Assembly: GCA_900618425.1 (NCBI GenBank)
Contig: UZAN01046424.1
Coordinates: 11,069-24,025, forward strand
DNA length: 12,957 nucleotides
Source of the DNA: Echinostoma caproni
Taxonomy: Eukaryota; Platyhelminthes; Trematoda; Plagiorchiida; Echinostomatidae
Direction: 5' to 3'
Shown here: positions 1-8,009 of the stretch, piece by piece
Layout of the letters: each line of letters opens with the position of its first letter
Position numbering within the stretch: the stretch's first letter is position 1
The notes under the pieces: model-generated
What the model saw: only the letters and a program-made list of their open reading frames with translations
What the model was told of the DNA's origin: nothing
The model's database searches: none
Program-made: the position numbers and the translations under genes

Positions 1-276
1 TGAAGAAAACATGGGAGCATATGTACAAACAAGCTAATGCATTCAAGTGGAGTTGTGGTGTACGCAAAGATTGACTGAATCACTAGTGTGAATTTATGCG
101 GTGAGGACGGAGCGGAGCATAAGTGGGGTTCGGGAATGAGGAGTCACGCATTTTCATATATATATATGTATACTTTGATAATATGAATAATAATAATAAT
201 AATAATAATAATCAGAATAAGGGTAATGAATTATGCCTGGAAGTGGATAGGTGGAACGAGAAAATGTTCGACTCAA
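1..276 (-). other. Downstream flank / putative 3' UTR of the OSER1-like gene
   Basis: This is the sequence after the stop codon of the OSER1-like terminal exon on the minus strand. It contains a TA-rich run and an AAT trinucleotide array, listed separately. I see no canonical AATAAA on the minus strand between the stop and the window edge, so the polyadenylation site is either non-canonical or outside the window. No other coding signal is apparent. The 181-codon plus-strand open frame that overlaps this segment and the exon has a poly-Asn stretch encoded by the microsatellite and is not credible as a gene. Confidence 0.4.
156..212. repeat. Microsatellites: (AT)6 and (AAT)9
   Basis: An (AT)6 run lies at 156-167 and a perfect (AAT)9 array at 186-212, with 18 bases between. 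On the host-gene strand these read as (AT)6 and (ATT)9 in the presumed 3' UTR, about 65 bases or more after the stop codon. Both are simple slippage-prone repeats. No function is implied. Confidence 0.95.
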
Positions 277-964
277 TCATAGATACATTCGTTGTGCCAT
301 TTCGGACATTCGACCAGGAATGTGAACCATATGTTCCATGTAGGCAGCCAGTTCGTTTACTGAGATATCGGAAGTCAACTGTGATCGTCCAGCCCCTCCA
401 TTTGTCGTGTCACTACTCCCCTCCAACAATGGCAAATTTTGTTGAAGCGATTGCATCGATGTTCCATCGTCACTCTGTAGGATGGCAACTACGGATTGTG
501 TTTGTCTATCGACAGTTGATGCAGAAGGCTCTTTCATTCCGCTCCATGATAGAGATGAGTCCTCGGGACAGATATTCACTTGTTTCGATCCGGGATTGGA
601 CGAAGTGGATCCGATCGAATCACCGCAAGGTTTTGTGGACAAATGAAAAGGACCGGGGACGAGAGTAGTGGACGAGACTGCCGAGGATGGTGGTTGACTG
701 GCCTCAGGAAACTGTGAAGATAACACCGACGGACGAAAACTGAACGACCTTAATGAACAATCCATCTTGTGAGATGGTTCGGACAAGCTGCCTTGTTCTT
801 GATGCTGCTGCGCCTGGAGTCGCGGAGGGTGCAAACTGGAAACCGGATTTGTTCTAACTCCCGTATATTCAATTCCGTCACGAAACACCGTGGAATGAGG
901 ATTGGCCAACAGCGGGTCGCGATAGTAAGTGCTCGGGTCTTCCGTACTTACGCGGCTTACATTT
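277..964 (-). CDS. OSER1-like protein (DUF776), C-terminal exon
   Basis: Terminal coding exon of 688 bases: one base completing a split codon, 228 codons, then TGA at 279-277. The product is polar and rich in Ser, Pro, Gln and Thr, without membrane segments. Its last 20 or so residues follow Y-M-E-x4-I-P-x2-M-S-x-M-A-x2-M-Y plus one final residue, preceded by an acidic-hydrophobic V-x-E-L. This matches, from memory, the C-terminus of vertebrate OSER1, which also ends one residue after M-Y. OSER1 is a small serine-rich protein induced by hydrogen peroxide and reported as FOXO-regulated; its biochemical role is poorly defined. The exon starts at the AG on 966-965, chosen because its phase fits the donor at 2675. 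The frame stays open upstream of this AG, so the boundary is a prediction. The rest of the exon I cannot align to OSER1. The product is much longer than the vertebrate protein of about 290 residues. Confidence 0.72.
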
Positions 965-985
965 CTTTGTGTTGAGCAGAAATTC
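965..985 (-). other. Predicted splice acceptor of terminal exon
   Basis: On the minus strand a moderately pyrimidine-rich stretch (TTTCTGCTCAACACAAAG) ends in AG at 966-965. Splicing here leaves one base to complete the codon begun by the last two bases of the preceding exon, so frames agree. The tract is only moderate, and another nearby AG of the same phase could be used. Confidence 0.5.
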
Positions 986-2307
986 CAATGGGATCTGGGG
1001 TAATGGGCAAAAATTAAACCAGGTATTGTTGGCTAACGTAACTGCATATGGTAACTGTAATCAACTCCAACACGCATGTACAATAAGCCTCTCACGCAGC
1101 ACGGTGTGGGAATTGCCCAGGAGGTTGGGGTGGTTACATAATCGTGCAAAACATTCATAAAACGAAATGCACTTCGAGAGTTCTTATAGAGAATACAAAT
1201 TACAGTTGAAATAAGACTAAATAAATTGCGTAGTAAACATCAACTAAGCTCCCTAGAATTCAGTTTTTCAAAAATAAGGTCTGATGTCCGGTCGCCAACT
1301 AATTAATCGAACTTTTGAACCGTGGGGCTGAGTACAATCTGAAGTTATGAATGATCAAGTGGCAGCGACGGATGCGAGTGTGCTTGCACGCCAAACCGAC
1401 GGGTTGAGTTCGTATTGGAAAGCCCGGATTTCTCGTCGGACGGAGATGCTGTGTGAAGAGATTATGAACTCCCCGATAGCCTCGACTTCTATTTTTGTAT
1501 ATCCAAAAAAGATGAGCGGCATTTTCTAAGGTATGACATCATCGGTGAGGCGTAGGAAACTCAGTTCACCTGTCACACGCATTGTATCATGCTGAGATAC
1601 GCATTCGGAATCCGATACAACAACAATAAGATCAGGCTAATCAAATACGCCGAGGCACTAGTCGTTTAATATTGCCATCTTTACTGTGTAAACAGAGTGA
1701 AAAACTCATCAGTCTTGTGTTACCTTGGCAACAAATGTGTTCGGTGAGTGATTTTGACCGCAATCTTTCTCGGCCTATAATTCTGCACTTTCTGACCATG
1801 AATAAACGATCTCTTAAACTGCCGTACGCAGGATGTGTATTTTGTATTTCGCACACGTCTGAGTCCAGACTGTTTATTAAACAAATCACGGCACAATAAT
1901 CCTTATAAAAAGAAAAACGTTCCATGACCCGGGATACATTATGTGAACCTGCGTTGTTGGCTTCCCTATTCAAACAGATGTATTTGCAACGTGAAAGGCC
2001 TGAATAACTAGTTTTACAATCACTGTCCCTCATCGTATTTGGTAAATTGATGAGTATCCTCATTTGATACTGTAACAGTATTAACAACAGTGCTTTAGTC
2101 CGGATGGAAATTGCCTGATTGTAACTCCTGTCTGGAGCGATGCACGGACAAAAATGAATAACAGAGAGAGCCTGTGAAAGCCCCTATATGGAACAGACAG
2201 CAACGCAAATATATATCCACTGAATACGTGCGTTTGTGTGCGTGTCTAAGGGAAACAAGAAAATAATCAAAAACCATTGCGAAGGGACACAATAAAGCCT
2301 TAAAACT

Positions 2308-2323
2308 CCCCCTCCCCACCCCC
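2308..2323 (-). other. G-rich tract in intron
   Basis: On the minus (transcribed) strand there are three G runs of 5, 4 and 5, separated by single bases. Three runs of four or more would not make a classic four-run quadruplex alone. A two-tier quadruplex or intermolecular structure is possible. It lies about 350 bases inside the intron from the donor. Confidence 0.5.
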
Positions 2324-2669
2324 GGAGAGCACCATTTTGACATGAAGATGAGCTTTTATATCCGCCAACGTGTCAGATAAACGCCATGGATCAAGCACGT
2401 GCATGTTCTACCAGTGGACTATCTCGTACAACACCTGCTGCCAATGGATATGTTAACGGTGCACAGGGTGGATGGAAAGAACTTCCTGAAAGGAACTAAT
2501 GGATGGAGAAAACCAGTATCGAAACATCAAGCTGACGAAACAGACATCGGGCAGAAAAATACTCTTCGATGCAGGTTATCGTTTATGAATTACTTACATA
2601 AATGCAACAAAAACTACATGTCCGTGTGCAGAGTACGAAAGGTATGGGACAATAAATTATGCATGGAAC

Positions 2670-2678
2670 ACTTACCTT
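2670..2678 (-). other. Splice donor of the long exon
   Basis: The minus strand reads AAAG|GTAAGTG, with the G of GT at 2675. This is close to the metazoan 5' splice-site consensus. It lies exactly where the open frame would otherwise stop, because the GTAA creates a TAA in that frame. It leaves a phase-2 split codon. Confidence 0.85.
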
Positions 2679-4125
2679 TGATCGTCTGTTTGTAACGAGC
2701 GTGTCAGAAATGAGCGATGAGCATTAGATCCAACGCCCAGTTGTCCCGTTTGAAGGTCACATGCAGGTCGAGAATAAGACAGTGGCTGTGTGTCACCCCG
2801 ATTAGTGATTTGGTTCACTCGCGGAGGGTCGTCAGTCGTGCATATGCGCATTGTTTTGACCAACTGCCACTGCTCCGGATCGGAATTACGACGGCACCGT
2901 GTGATAATACTGCTACTCGAAGCGCATTCGGAGCCACAAAGATCACCGGTCTCGAAGCTGGTGGGTTGGGAAGACAAAAAGGAAGAGTTCGTCAAAGCCT
3001 GGACCCCCAGAACGTCTGATTGGGGAAAAGATCGACGATTGTCCGGACCGGTGGGAAGACAATGTCTGTCTGGCGCTGCAGAATTACAGCCAAAACGATA
3101 GATGCTGGATGTATTAGGGCATCGGGGTATTTGTGAAACATCAAACGTGGCCGGATTAGAATTCGAAGGAAAGTCTGGGATAGATCGATCGCAGTTCACG
3201 GGGGTTAAATCAGATTGAAGCATTGGATCACGAAGGACCAGTGAGGCACTAGGCAAATCGGGAAGGGTAGGTGGCGCCTCAGCCCTCGGATTGTATTGGG
3301 ATGATACAGATCCCGGGGTTGTATGCCGATGTCGAAGAGACAAGNAGAGACAAGGAATGACGATGCAATGTACATTTTCCTGCAGCCGAAATTGAACATT
3401 GAACTGACGAGCGGTGAGAGCAACGCAACAATCTAGATGCGTTGTACCAACTCACACACGGATGGTCGATAAGGCTGTACAACCTCCGATAGAGACGCAG
3501 GTGAGTTAACGGCGGAAGATGAACCAGACCACTGTGAACGCAACAGTGATGCCTGTCGCTATTCGAAGTTGTTGCGCTGCCAAAACTACTTCGACTTTGA
3601 GTCGTGGATGTTGTACCTTGCCCACACATTACCGGATCAAAGTCAAGGTGACTTAGTCCAGCACCACAAGAGCGTCGCAACTTGTCAGACTGAAGTACAT
3701 GTTGTGAGTGCGACAAATCTGGATGACGACCATGTCGAAATTCTAGATTAGTGGGAAGTGTGCTATACAGAAGACCGGCGGATGTGGTGAAACCCGAACC
3801 AGCTGACACTGCAGCCGAATTCACCGCCGGGATTGGGGATAAACCACCGGCCAGTTGAGTCGAGCCACGGCAGCTGAGACGTGAACACATGGGACATTCC
3901 ACGACGTCGATAGGATCGGCACGTGTTTGATGGTGTCCCATTGCACAGCAGCAATCACAGGGGTAATTACTAAATGCGCCATAATGATGAATGCCAGCCG
4001 AGTTGGAAGATGCCGATCGGGTCAGGCGACACCGAAGTGTCTGTTCTAATGAGGAACTACCCAGAAAAGCAAGGGAACCGGTTGGTCTTCCACCGCGAAA
4101 GGAAAGACGAGAACGACGATCCGCA
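2676..4125 (-). CDS. OSER1-like protein, long internal exon
   Basis: A long exon with acceptor after a 20+ base polypyrimidine tract at 4150-4126 and donor at 2675. Printed length is 1450 bases. Removing a 10-base artefact (an N plus one copy of a duplicated 9-mer at 3336-3354) gives 1440, which is 1 + 479 codons + 2, in frame throughout with phase-2 introns on both sides. The encoded stretch of about 480 residues is rich in Ser, Arg, His, Pro and Thr and looks largely disordered. A Cys/His-rich patch (C-x-C-C-C, then H-H, then C-x2-C-x4-C) is encoded at about 3865-3965 and could bind metal. I do not recognise the CxC-type motif of vertebrate OSER1 in recognisable order, so the family link rests on the next exon. 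No start codon belongs here: earlier exon(s) are upstream. It could instead be an exon of a lineage-specific gene fused to the OSER1 tail. Confidence 0.68.
3336..3354. repeat. Duplicated 9-mer around a single N (assembly join artefact)
   Basis: The 9-mer AGAGACAAG occurs immediately on both sides of one ambiguous base at 3345. This is the pattern left when two overlapping contig ends are butted together with a placeholder. Collapsing to one copy removes 10 bases and makes the two overlapping minus-strand open frames on either side continuous. Confidence 0.7.
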
Positions 4126-4150
4126 CTAAAACACAAAAGGAGACAGGAGA
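4126..4150 (-). other. Splice acceptor of the long exon
   Basis: The minus strand reads TCTCCTGTCTCCTTTTGTGT followed by TTTAG|TGCGG, with AG at 4127-4126. The long pyrimidine tract with TTTTAG is a strong metazoan acceptor. It gives phase 2, matching the other end of the exon. A second, weaker acceptor-like CCCCAG lies about 43 bases upstream and would also stay in an open frame only if its phase fitted, so this one is preferred. Confidence 0.75.
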
Positions 4151-4286
4151 ACTTTGAACCGAACACCTGGGGACAAGTTTATATGAACGAATTCAAACAA
4201 ATCGAACTTTATCTATGATAAAAACAATTTCCATGCGTGAACGTTTACCAAGACAAAGAAAACAAGCTGATATTCAAGAAACAGAA

Positions 4287-4562
4287 TGTATATTGAACAG
4301 ACAAGATAAAATACAGGGTAAACTACATTGTATCTATCGTCGCTGATTTGGGCCCACTTGTCCTATTCATCTTTTGACATTTCAGCACTCTGTTATTGCA
4401 TTTTCCACAGTTCCATTTTCCATCTCAGCTCATGAAATACAATCATTAGACTTCTCTCTCACGAACCTATTTGTCGCTGTGCGGCATAACGGCCCAATTT
4501 GTTTGTCTAATAATGGATTGTTACTTTCGACCACACAAATGAGACGTCGATGTGAACACCTC
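4287..4562 (+). repeat. Candidate remnant 5' LTR (weak)
   Basis: Two segments here resemble segments at 6691-7000. A run GTTCCATTTTCCAT-x-TCAGC near 4410 is repeated near 6831. A block around 4461-4488 matches 6896-6923 at about 20 of 28 positions, with mostly C/T or G/A differences. The order is the same, and the spacing differs by 14 bases. A TGTA start at 4287 and a TGGCGCC at 4563, where a primer-binding site would sit, would fit an LTR. The matches are short, and I may be over-reading AT-rich sequence. Confidence 0.25.
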
Positions 4563-4611
4563 TGGCGCCTCGAAAAATCGACCCTACTAGTTACACACCT
4601 TTAAACGTGTT

Positions 4612-5143
4612 CATCCGGACGACACAGACAACATAGGTATACTCATTAACTTCCTGTCACCTTCCATCTACGAACACATCTGCGAATGCAAGAAGTTTGG
4701 CAACACACTGCCCCCCCCCCTCGACTTGCTGTCCAAAAAACAGTCTTCGCCCGATACATCATCCTTTCTAGTTGCAAGAAAGATTCCGGACGAGGTTGTA
4801 CTTCTCAGGCCGTTTCAACCGAAGAACACTATGATAATGCTACGTATGACGCACTCATAACTGGGCACCTGTCTATCATCATCCGTACGAAAACAACCAT
4901 CATTAACTTTCCAGTCTGCTTACGATACCGCAAGGCCTCTAACAGTCGCCTCAAAGCAGTCGCGGTCATACGCGTCGATTAACCCAATTCCTCAGACCAA
5001 CCCAGAACGCGTTTTAGCAGCGGCTTCCAAAGAAGCGGTATTTTTGTGGCTATTCAAAACACCTCAGTACAAAGTACCCAGCTAAGGACACTGTTCTCCA
5101 AGCTTGTGGAAAAACGTGACACATCAAACGCGTCTGTAAATCC
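4612..5143 (+). pseudogene. Gag remnant with degenerate CCHC zinc knuckles
   Basis: The fragment opens in frame with a capsid-like stretch containing F-L-S-P-S-x-Y-E-x-I-x-E-C (4612-4710). The frame then changes at a run of ten C (4711-4720) to a stretch with F-A-R-x-x-x-x-S-x-x-K-x-S-G. A further shift leads to an A-Y-D-x-A-R-x-L-x-V-A helix-like segment near 4918-4980. The end (5036-5143) reads F-C-G-x3-H ... A-C-G-K-x2-H-x4-C-K, two zinc knuckles of which several Cys are replaced and one position is a TGA. In the family Gag packages the element RNA. Here at least three frameshifts and stops make it non-functional. The amino-terminal part of Gag is not visible. Confidence 0.72.
4711..4720 (+). 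repeat. Homopolymer C10
   Basis: Ten consecutive C lie inside the Gag remnant, exactly where the recognisable reading frame changes. It is a slippage or sequencing-error site, so the frameshift may be biological or technical. Confidence 0.9.
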
Positions 5144-5225
5144 GAACCAACCCATTGATCCATCTACTACATCCACCCTTAATCCTTTATAGTCTTCCAC
5201 CTGAACTGCCGTCGCTCCCACCCGT

Positions 5226-5486
5226 TTGTCCTGCAACATTACCTCTATTGTTGTTACTGGTGTTAAACCTCGAGTACTGAAAGACACTGGTAGCCCTGAT
5301 TGCTACGTTTCTCTTTCCGTTGTCAATTCCTGCGGTTGGAAACGGTATCTTTGTGACGCCAAAATTAAGGTGGCTCCTACCTTTTCCTCTTGCATTATGA
5401 CTGGGTCTTGTAACGCCACTATTCAATACCTCAACAATTCCGTAAAAAGTCCAACTCTTTGGTTATCCTCATCTCCCTGCCGATGA
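5226..5486 (+). pseudogene. Retrotransposon aspartic protease remnant
   Basis: One plus-strand open frame carries the retropepsin active-site motif D-T-G-S at 5283-5294, preceded by a hydrophobic strand. About 45 residues later comes G-S-C-x-A-T-I-x-x-x-x-N, resembling the flap-to-C-terminal part of Gypsy proteases in flukes. In an intact element this protease cleaves the Gag-Pol polyprotein. A stop ends the frame before the reverse transcriptase would begin, and it is out of frame with the Gag remnant upstream. The residue before the active-site Asp is Lys, where Ile, Leu or Val is usual, another sign of decay. Confidence 0.7.
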
Positions 5487-5784
5487 GGCCCAACCGGTTC
5501 GAAACAGCTGTGAGATACTTCAGTTCACGCTTCATTTGTTTCATAAATGGCGAATTCCTTCTTTGAAAAACAATAATAATCAGATGTCAGTCTCCGAAAG
5601 CCTCAGTATAGTCGGAGGTGGGTGTCTAGGGTTGCGGCTGGTCACCCTTCCCTTGCACCTCACAAACTACTCCCACAAAGCCAAGCGTCTCGAATTGCCT
5701 CTGCTTAAGAAGCCCTACATACTGCCTTTTGAAAAGCTTAGTACCAAATTTCAAGGGCTATTAACCTCGACATTTTGCAACTGG
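5487..5784 (+). other. Deletion scar between protease and integrase
   Basis: These roughly 300 bases stand where reverse transcriptase and RNase H should be. A plus-strand frame is open from about 5490 to 5838, but I see none of the RT landmarks (no Y-x-D-D, no L-D-L-x-x-A) and no RNase H D-A-S. Part may be the poorly conserved integrase N-terminal zinc domain. I could not recognise it. Confidence 0.5.
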
Positions 5785-6180
5785 CCCATGCGGACATGTA
5801 CACATAGACCGATAAACCGAGATTTCATTCGAATTTGACTGCCCAGATATACACTCTCCTACCGTTATAAACTGCTTCTGTCAATCGTTTTCGGTCTTCG
5901 ACATACTTGTACATGTTGAACCGGGACCGGAGCCCATTCTTCTTGCTGTCTGAAGAATAGACCTTCGATTGAGATAGAGTAGCAGTCAGTCATACCACCA
6001 CATGCAATCCGCAAGACAATGGTCAGGTTGAACAAGGGTGAACGGTACCCTTTGAAAGGCTATTTCTCTGTGTTCCGAAAAGAAGGGTCTAACAATCTGC
6101 CAGTTGAAGTCGGTAATTCCAGACGTAATCCACTCAATAAGTTCGCTTGTGTGCACTGCCACTTCACAAGTGACTAATTT
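5785..6180 (+). pseudogene. Integrase core remnant (Gypsy Pol)
   Basis: The catalytic-core landmarks are in order. G-H-V-H-I-D at 5792-5809 holds the first acidic residue. T-V-I-x-C-F-x-x-x-F-x-V-F at 5861-5900 is the helix before the second Asp, but the expected S-D-R-G reads E-P-G-P, so the second catalytic Asp is lost. N-P-Q-D-N-G-Q-V-E at 6006-6032 holds the catalytic Glu. I-P-D-V-I-H-S-I-x-S-L-x-C-T-A-T at about 6105-6160 is the post-catalytic helix typical of these elements. The parts lie in different frames with in-frame stops, so no integrase can be made. Confidence 0.75.
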
Positions 6181-6242
6181 ATTTCACTCAACGTTCCAAC
6201 GGTACATCGCTTCTAACCTGTCCCTGGTCCCCAACACCTTAA

Positions 6243-6401
6243 ACGCATGGACCGTCCATCGAATCTGAATCCATCTGTGTGGAAGTTGATTCTATCCACA
6301 GCGATCCGAACTATATCGCGGTAAAACTTCGAAGTGGTAGAACAGAGAATGTTTCCACTCATCCTTTGGCCTCGCAGGGGGTTCCACCAATACCGGTGTA
6401 A
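6243..6401 (+). pseudogene. Pol C-terminal tail remnant
   Basis: An open stretch of 52 codons ends at TAA 6399-6401. It contains D-P-N-Y-I-A-V-K-L, then S-G-R-x-E-N-V-S-T-x-x-L-A. This corresponds to the chromodomain-like or tail strand pair after the integrase in trematode Gypsy elements, where G-R-E-x-T-V-S-x-x-D-L-A-P is usual. It fixes the 3' coding end of the element. The ~270 bases that follow, up to the purine tract at 6671, hold no recognised coding sequence. Confidence 0.68.
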
Positions 6402-6670
6402 CTGAAGCACCAGCACCAGCAGAATCGTCTCCCGCATCGCCTCGCATCGCATCGTTCCCCGACGGAGTTCAATCCTTCACCATAATCTGTAACAGTTTTT
6501 AGTTTAAACAACCCTTAACCATGCGTTTTCGTGCAGCGGGTTTCGTTGCAGTCTTTCGGCAGTCCGGAATCACCTAAATCCGACGAAGAATGTCCCCCTT
6601 CAAAGAGAATATCTACACAGAACACGGTCTGACATATTCACACAACGATAGAGGACGCTCCTTTAGAATA

Positions 6671-7000
6671 AAGGAAATAGAGAAGAGTAATGTACTATAT
6701 TTTACCGTTCAGCGACCTTCCCATTACAAACGCACCTCGAGATGTTTCATTCTCCTCGAACGATCGTTTTCTTACACGGGGTGAACGTTGTATTTCTGTT
6801 TGAATTCTTTCTGACTGAATTCTCTTTAGAGTTCCATTTTCCATATCAGCAAGGATACTGTAATTATTCCACGCGTAAAGCTTACTGTTCTAACAATGAA
6901 CCAGTTTTTTGCTGTACAGCATTTTAATACCTGTTTGAAAGCGGTCATGAGGTTGGTCTAACCGAAGGGTGTTTTCTCGCTCTGGTTGCACCAGTGCGGT
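6671..7000 (+). repeat. Candidate polypurine tract and remnant 3' LTR (weak)
   Basis: A purine-rich tract (AAAGGAAATAGAGAAGAG, about 6671-6688) is followed within a few bases by TGTA at 6691. This is the arrangement expected of a polypurine tract and the start of a 3' LTR, about 290 bases after the Pol stop. Short matches to 4287-4562 (around 6831-6850 and 6896-6923) support an LTR pair. The 3' boundary is a guess, and I see no coding potential here. Confidence 0.25.
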
Positions 7001-7121
7001 CCGCATCGCTAACGAATACTGAAAACCTAGGTTAAGCAAATCCTGTACGTCCAAAAAAGTGGGACTTCTTCCCACAGCCTGCCTAAATTTTCACTAATTG
7101 TTGCTCACATAGATTAACGTT

Positions 7122-7220
7122 AGGCTTCCTGGATTGGAACCTAAGGATCTATGTCATCAATGGTTAGAGACACTAGGTGATCTAGTTGAGGATCGTAAAC
7201 AGAGGGGATCATGCATCTTT
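7122..7220 (+). pseudogene. RTE-type element: extreme C-terminal tail (plus strand)
   Basis: The frame from 7122 reads R-L-P-G-L-E-P, then W-L-E-T-L-x-D-L, then R-K-Q-R-G-S-C-I. This is the conserved end of the single long ORF of trematode RTE-type retrotransposons (usual form L-P-G-W-G-P-R-D ... W-L-E-T-L ... N-R-x-Q-W-R-S-C). The same end occurs on the minus strand at 8010-8103, and the two share an exact W-L-E-T-L core (TGGTTAGAGACACT). Everything 5' of it is missing or too diverged; homology may start near 7045. It is a 5'-truncated, dead copy. Confidence 0.72.
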
Positions 7221-7230
7221 ACAATTTCTT

Positions 7231-8009
7231 CGCAACCTAAGACAATGCTTTCAACTTTCTTATCATTCTTCTACACCTTCATCCAAATAGGCAGTCGTGA
7301 GATAGCACACAAAACCACCGAACGAACTTGCATTGTTAATGGTTGTTCAAACTGAAACTGCATTCGCTTTCATTGCGCTACGAACATCGTAACTGTTGTT
7401 CGTTGTTGTCTTGTTGGTTGTTCTCTGTGTGTTACATACTTGTAGCCGACCAGAGTATACGAAAGAATTTTCTCTTACATTAGACGTCCTCTAACATGCC
7501 CCTTGACGTTTGTCACGAAGTATCAGTGATCTATCAGTATAAACCGTTTGATTAAGATTGCACATTTATTTAAACAGAGCAGAGCGAAAAATGGACTCAC
7601 ATTTTAAGGTGTTTCAACGCATCGATCAAGTCATCTGGTTTTTGACGCTTGACTCGCATGCTAGGGCAAGCGCTATTACAGTGCGCAACGAAGGCGCCAA
7701 GTTACGCCCAGGAATGTGCAAATTGATATTCGAATTCAATCAAAGCTGGGCTGAAGAGCGAGAGAGCGAATATTAAGGTAAAGAATAGGTTTAGGAAAAT
7801 CTTAATTAATCGCATAGTACAGTTACCAACAGGAAGATCAACACAGTAAAGCTTACTAAAAGAACACAAACATGACCACGACAACCAATGCCTCGCTGCA
7901 AACCGCAGCAGCGTTTGAAGATGAGCAACTACGTGGAGTTGGGTTTGATGAAATTTTACTTACTCCCCTTGTGACAAGAATGAGCGGTCTAGGGTTGTAA
8001 AGAAGCTGA
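7231..8009. other. Spacer between two convergent RTE-type tails
   Basis: Contains the 3' untranslated parts of the plus-strand copy (left) and of the minus-strand copy (right), plus about 300-400 bases I cannot assign. A plus-strand open frame of 72 codons at 7558-7776 begins at a non-ATG codon, with an internal ATG at 7591, and matches nothing I recognise. I see no tandem-repeat tail that would mark either 3' end. Confidence 0.4.

Larger units (their letters stand above)
965..2675 (-). other. Intron of the OSER1-like gene (1711 bp)
   Basis: This segment is bounded by a strong minus-strand donor (AAAG|GTAAGTG) and a moderate acceptor. It is AT-richer than the flanking exons and has stops in all frames over most of its length. 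The longest open frame inside is a 148-codon minus-strand stretch at 1641-2087. Its composition (many Cys, Asn, Ile and Arg; few Pro and Ser) differs from the exons, and I see no splice signals that would make it an alternative exon. A C-rich tract at 2308-2323 is listed separately. I recognise no mobile element in the intron. Confidence 0.6.
4612..6401 (+). mobile_element. Decayed Gypsy-type LTR retrotransposon lacking RT/RNase H
   Basis: Collinear remnants occur in element order: Gag core, CCHC zinc-knuckle region, D-T-G-S protease, integrase core and integrase/Pol C-terminal tail. All three plus-strand frames are used, with many stops and frameshifts, so the copy is old and inactive. Only about 300 bases separate the protease from the integrase, where an intact element carries reverse transcriptase and RNase H (roughly 1.5-2 kb). 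That part has been deleted. The conserved phrases (a first catalytic Asp in H-x-H-I-D, N-P-Q-x-N-G-Q-x-E, and G-R-x-x-x-V-S-T in the tail) match the Gypsy/Metaviridae-like elements common in trematode genomes. It lies upstream of, and antisense to, the OSER1-like gene. Confidence 0.8.

Noticed and set aside
123..668. 181-codon plus-strand open frame
   Set aside because: It overlaps the OSER1-like exon antisense, has no ATG in a good context, and its Asn run is the AAT microsatellite.
1641..2087. 148-codon minus-strand open frame inside the intron
   Set aside because: Composition unlike the flanking exons, no recognised domain, no splice signals that fit; it is of a length possible by chance.
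2790..3101. Plus-strand open frames of about 100 codons opposite the long exon
   Set aside because: Shadows of the coding minus strand; the minus-strand frame has splice sites, continuity and coding-like codon use.
4563..4580. TGGCGCC... as a retrotransposon tRNA primer-binding site
   Set aside because: Only the first seven bases fit a known lysine-type site, and the rest does not pair; kept only as a remark under the LTR candidate.
5054..5426. Minus-strand open frames opposite the zinc-knuckle and protease region
   Set aside because: Antisense shadows of the Gypsy Gag/protease remnant.
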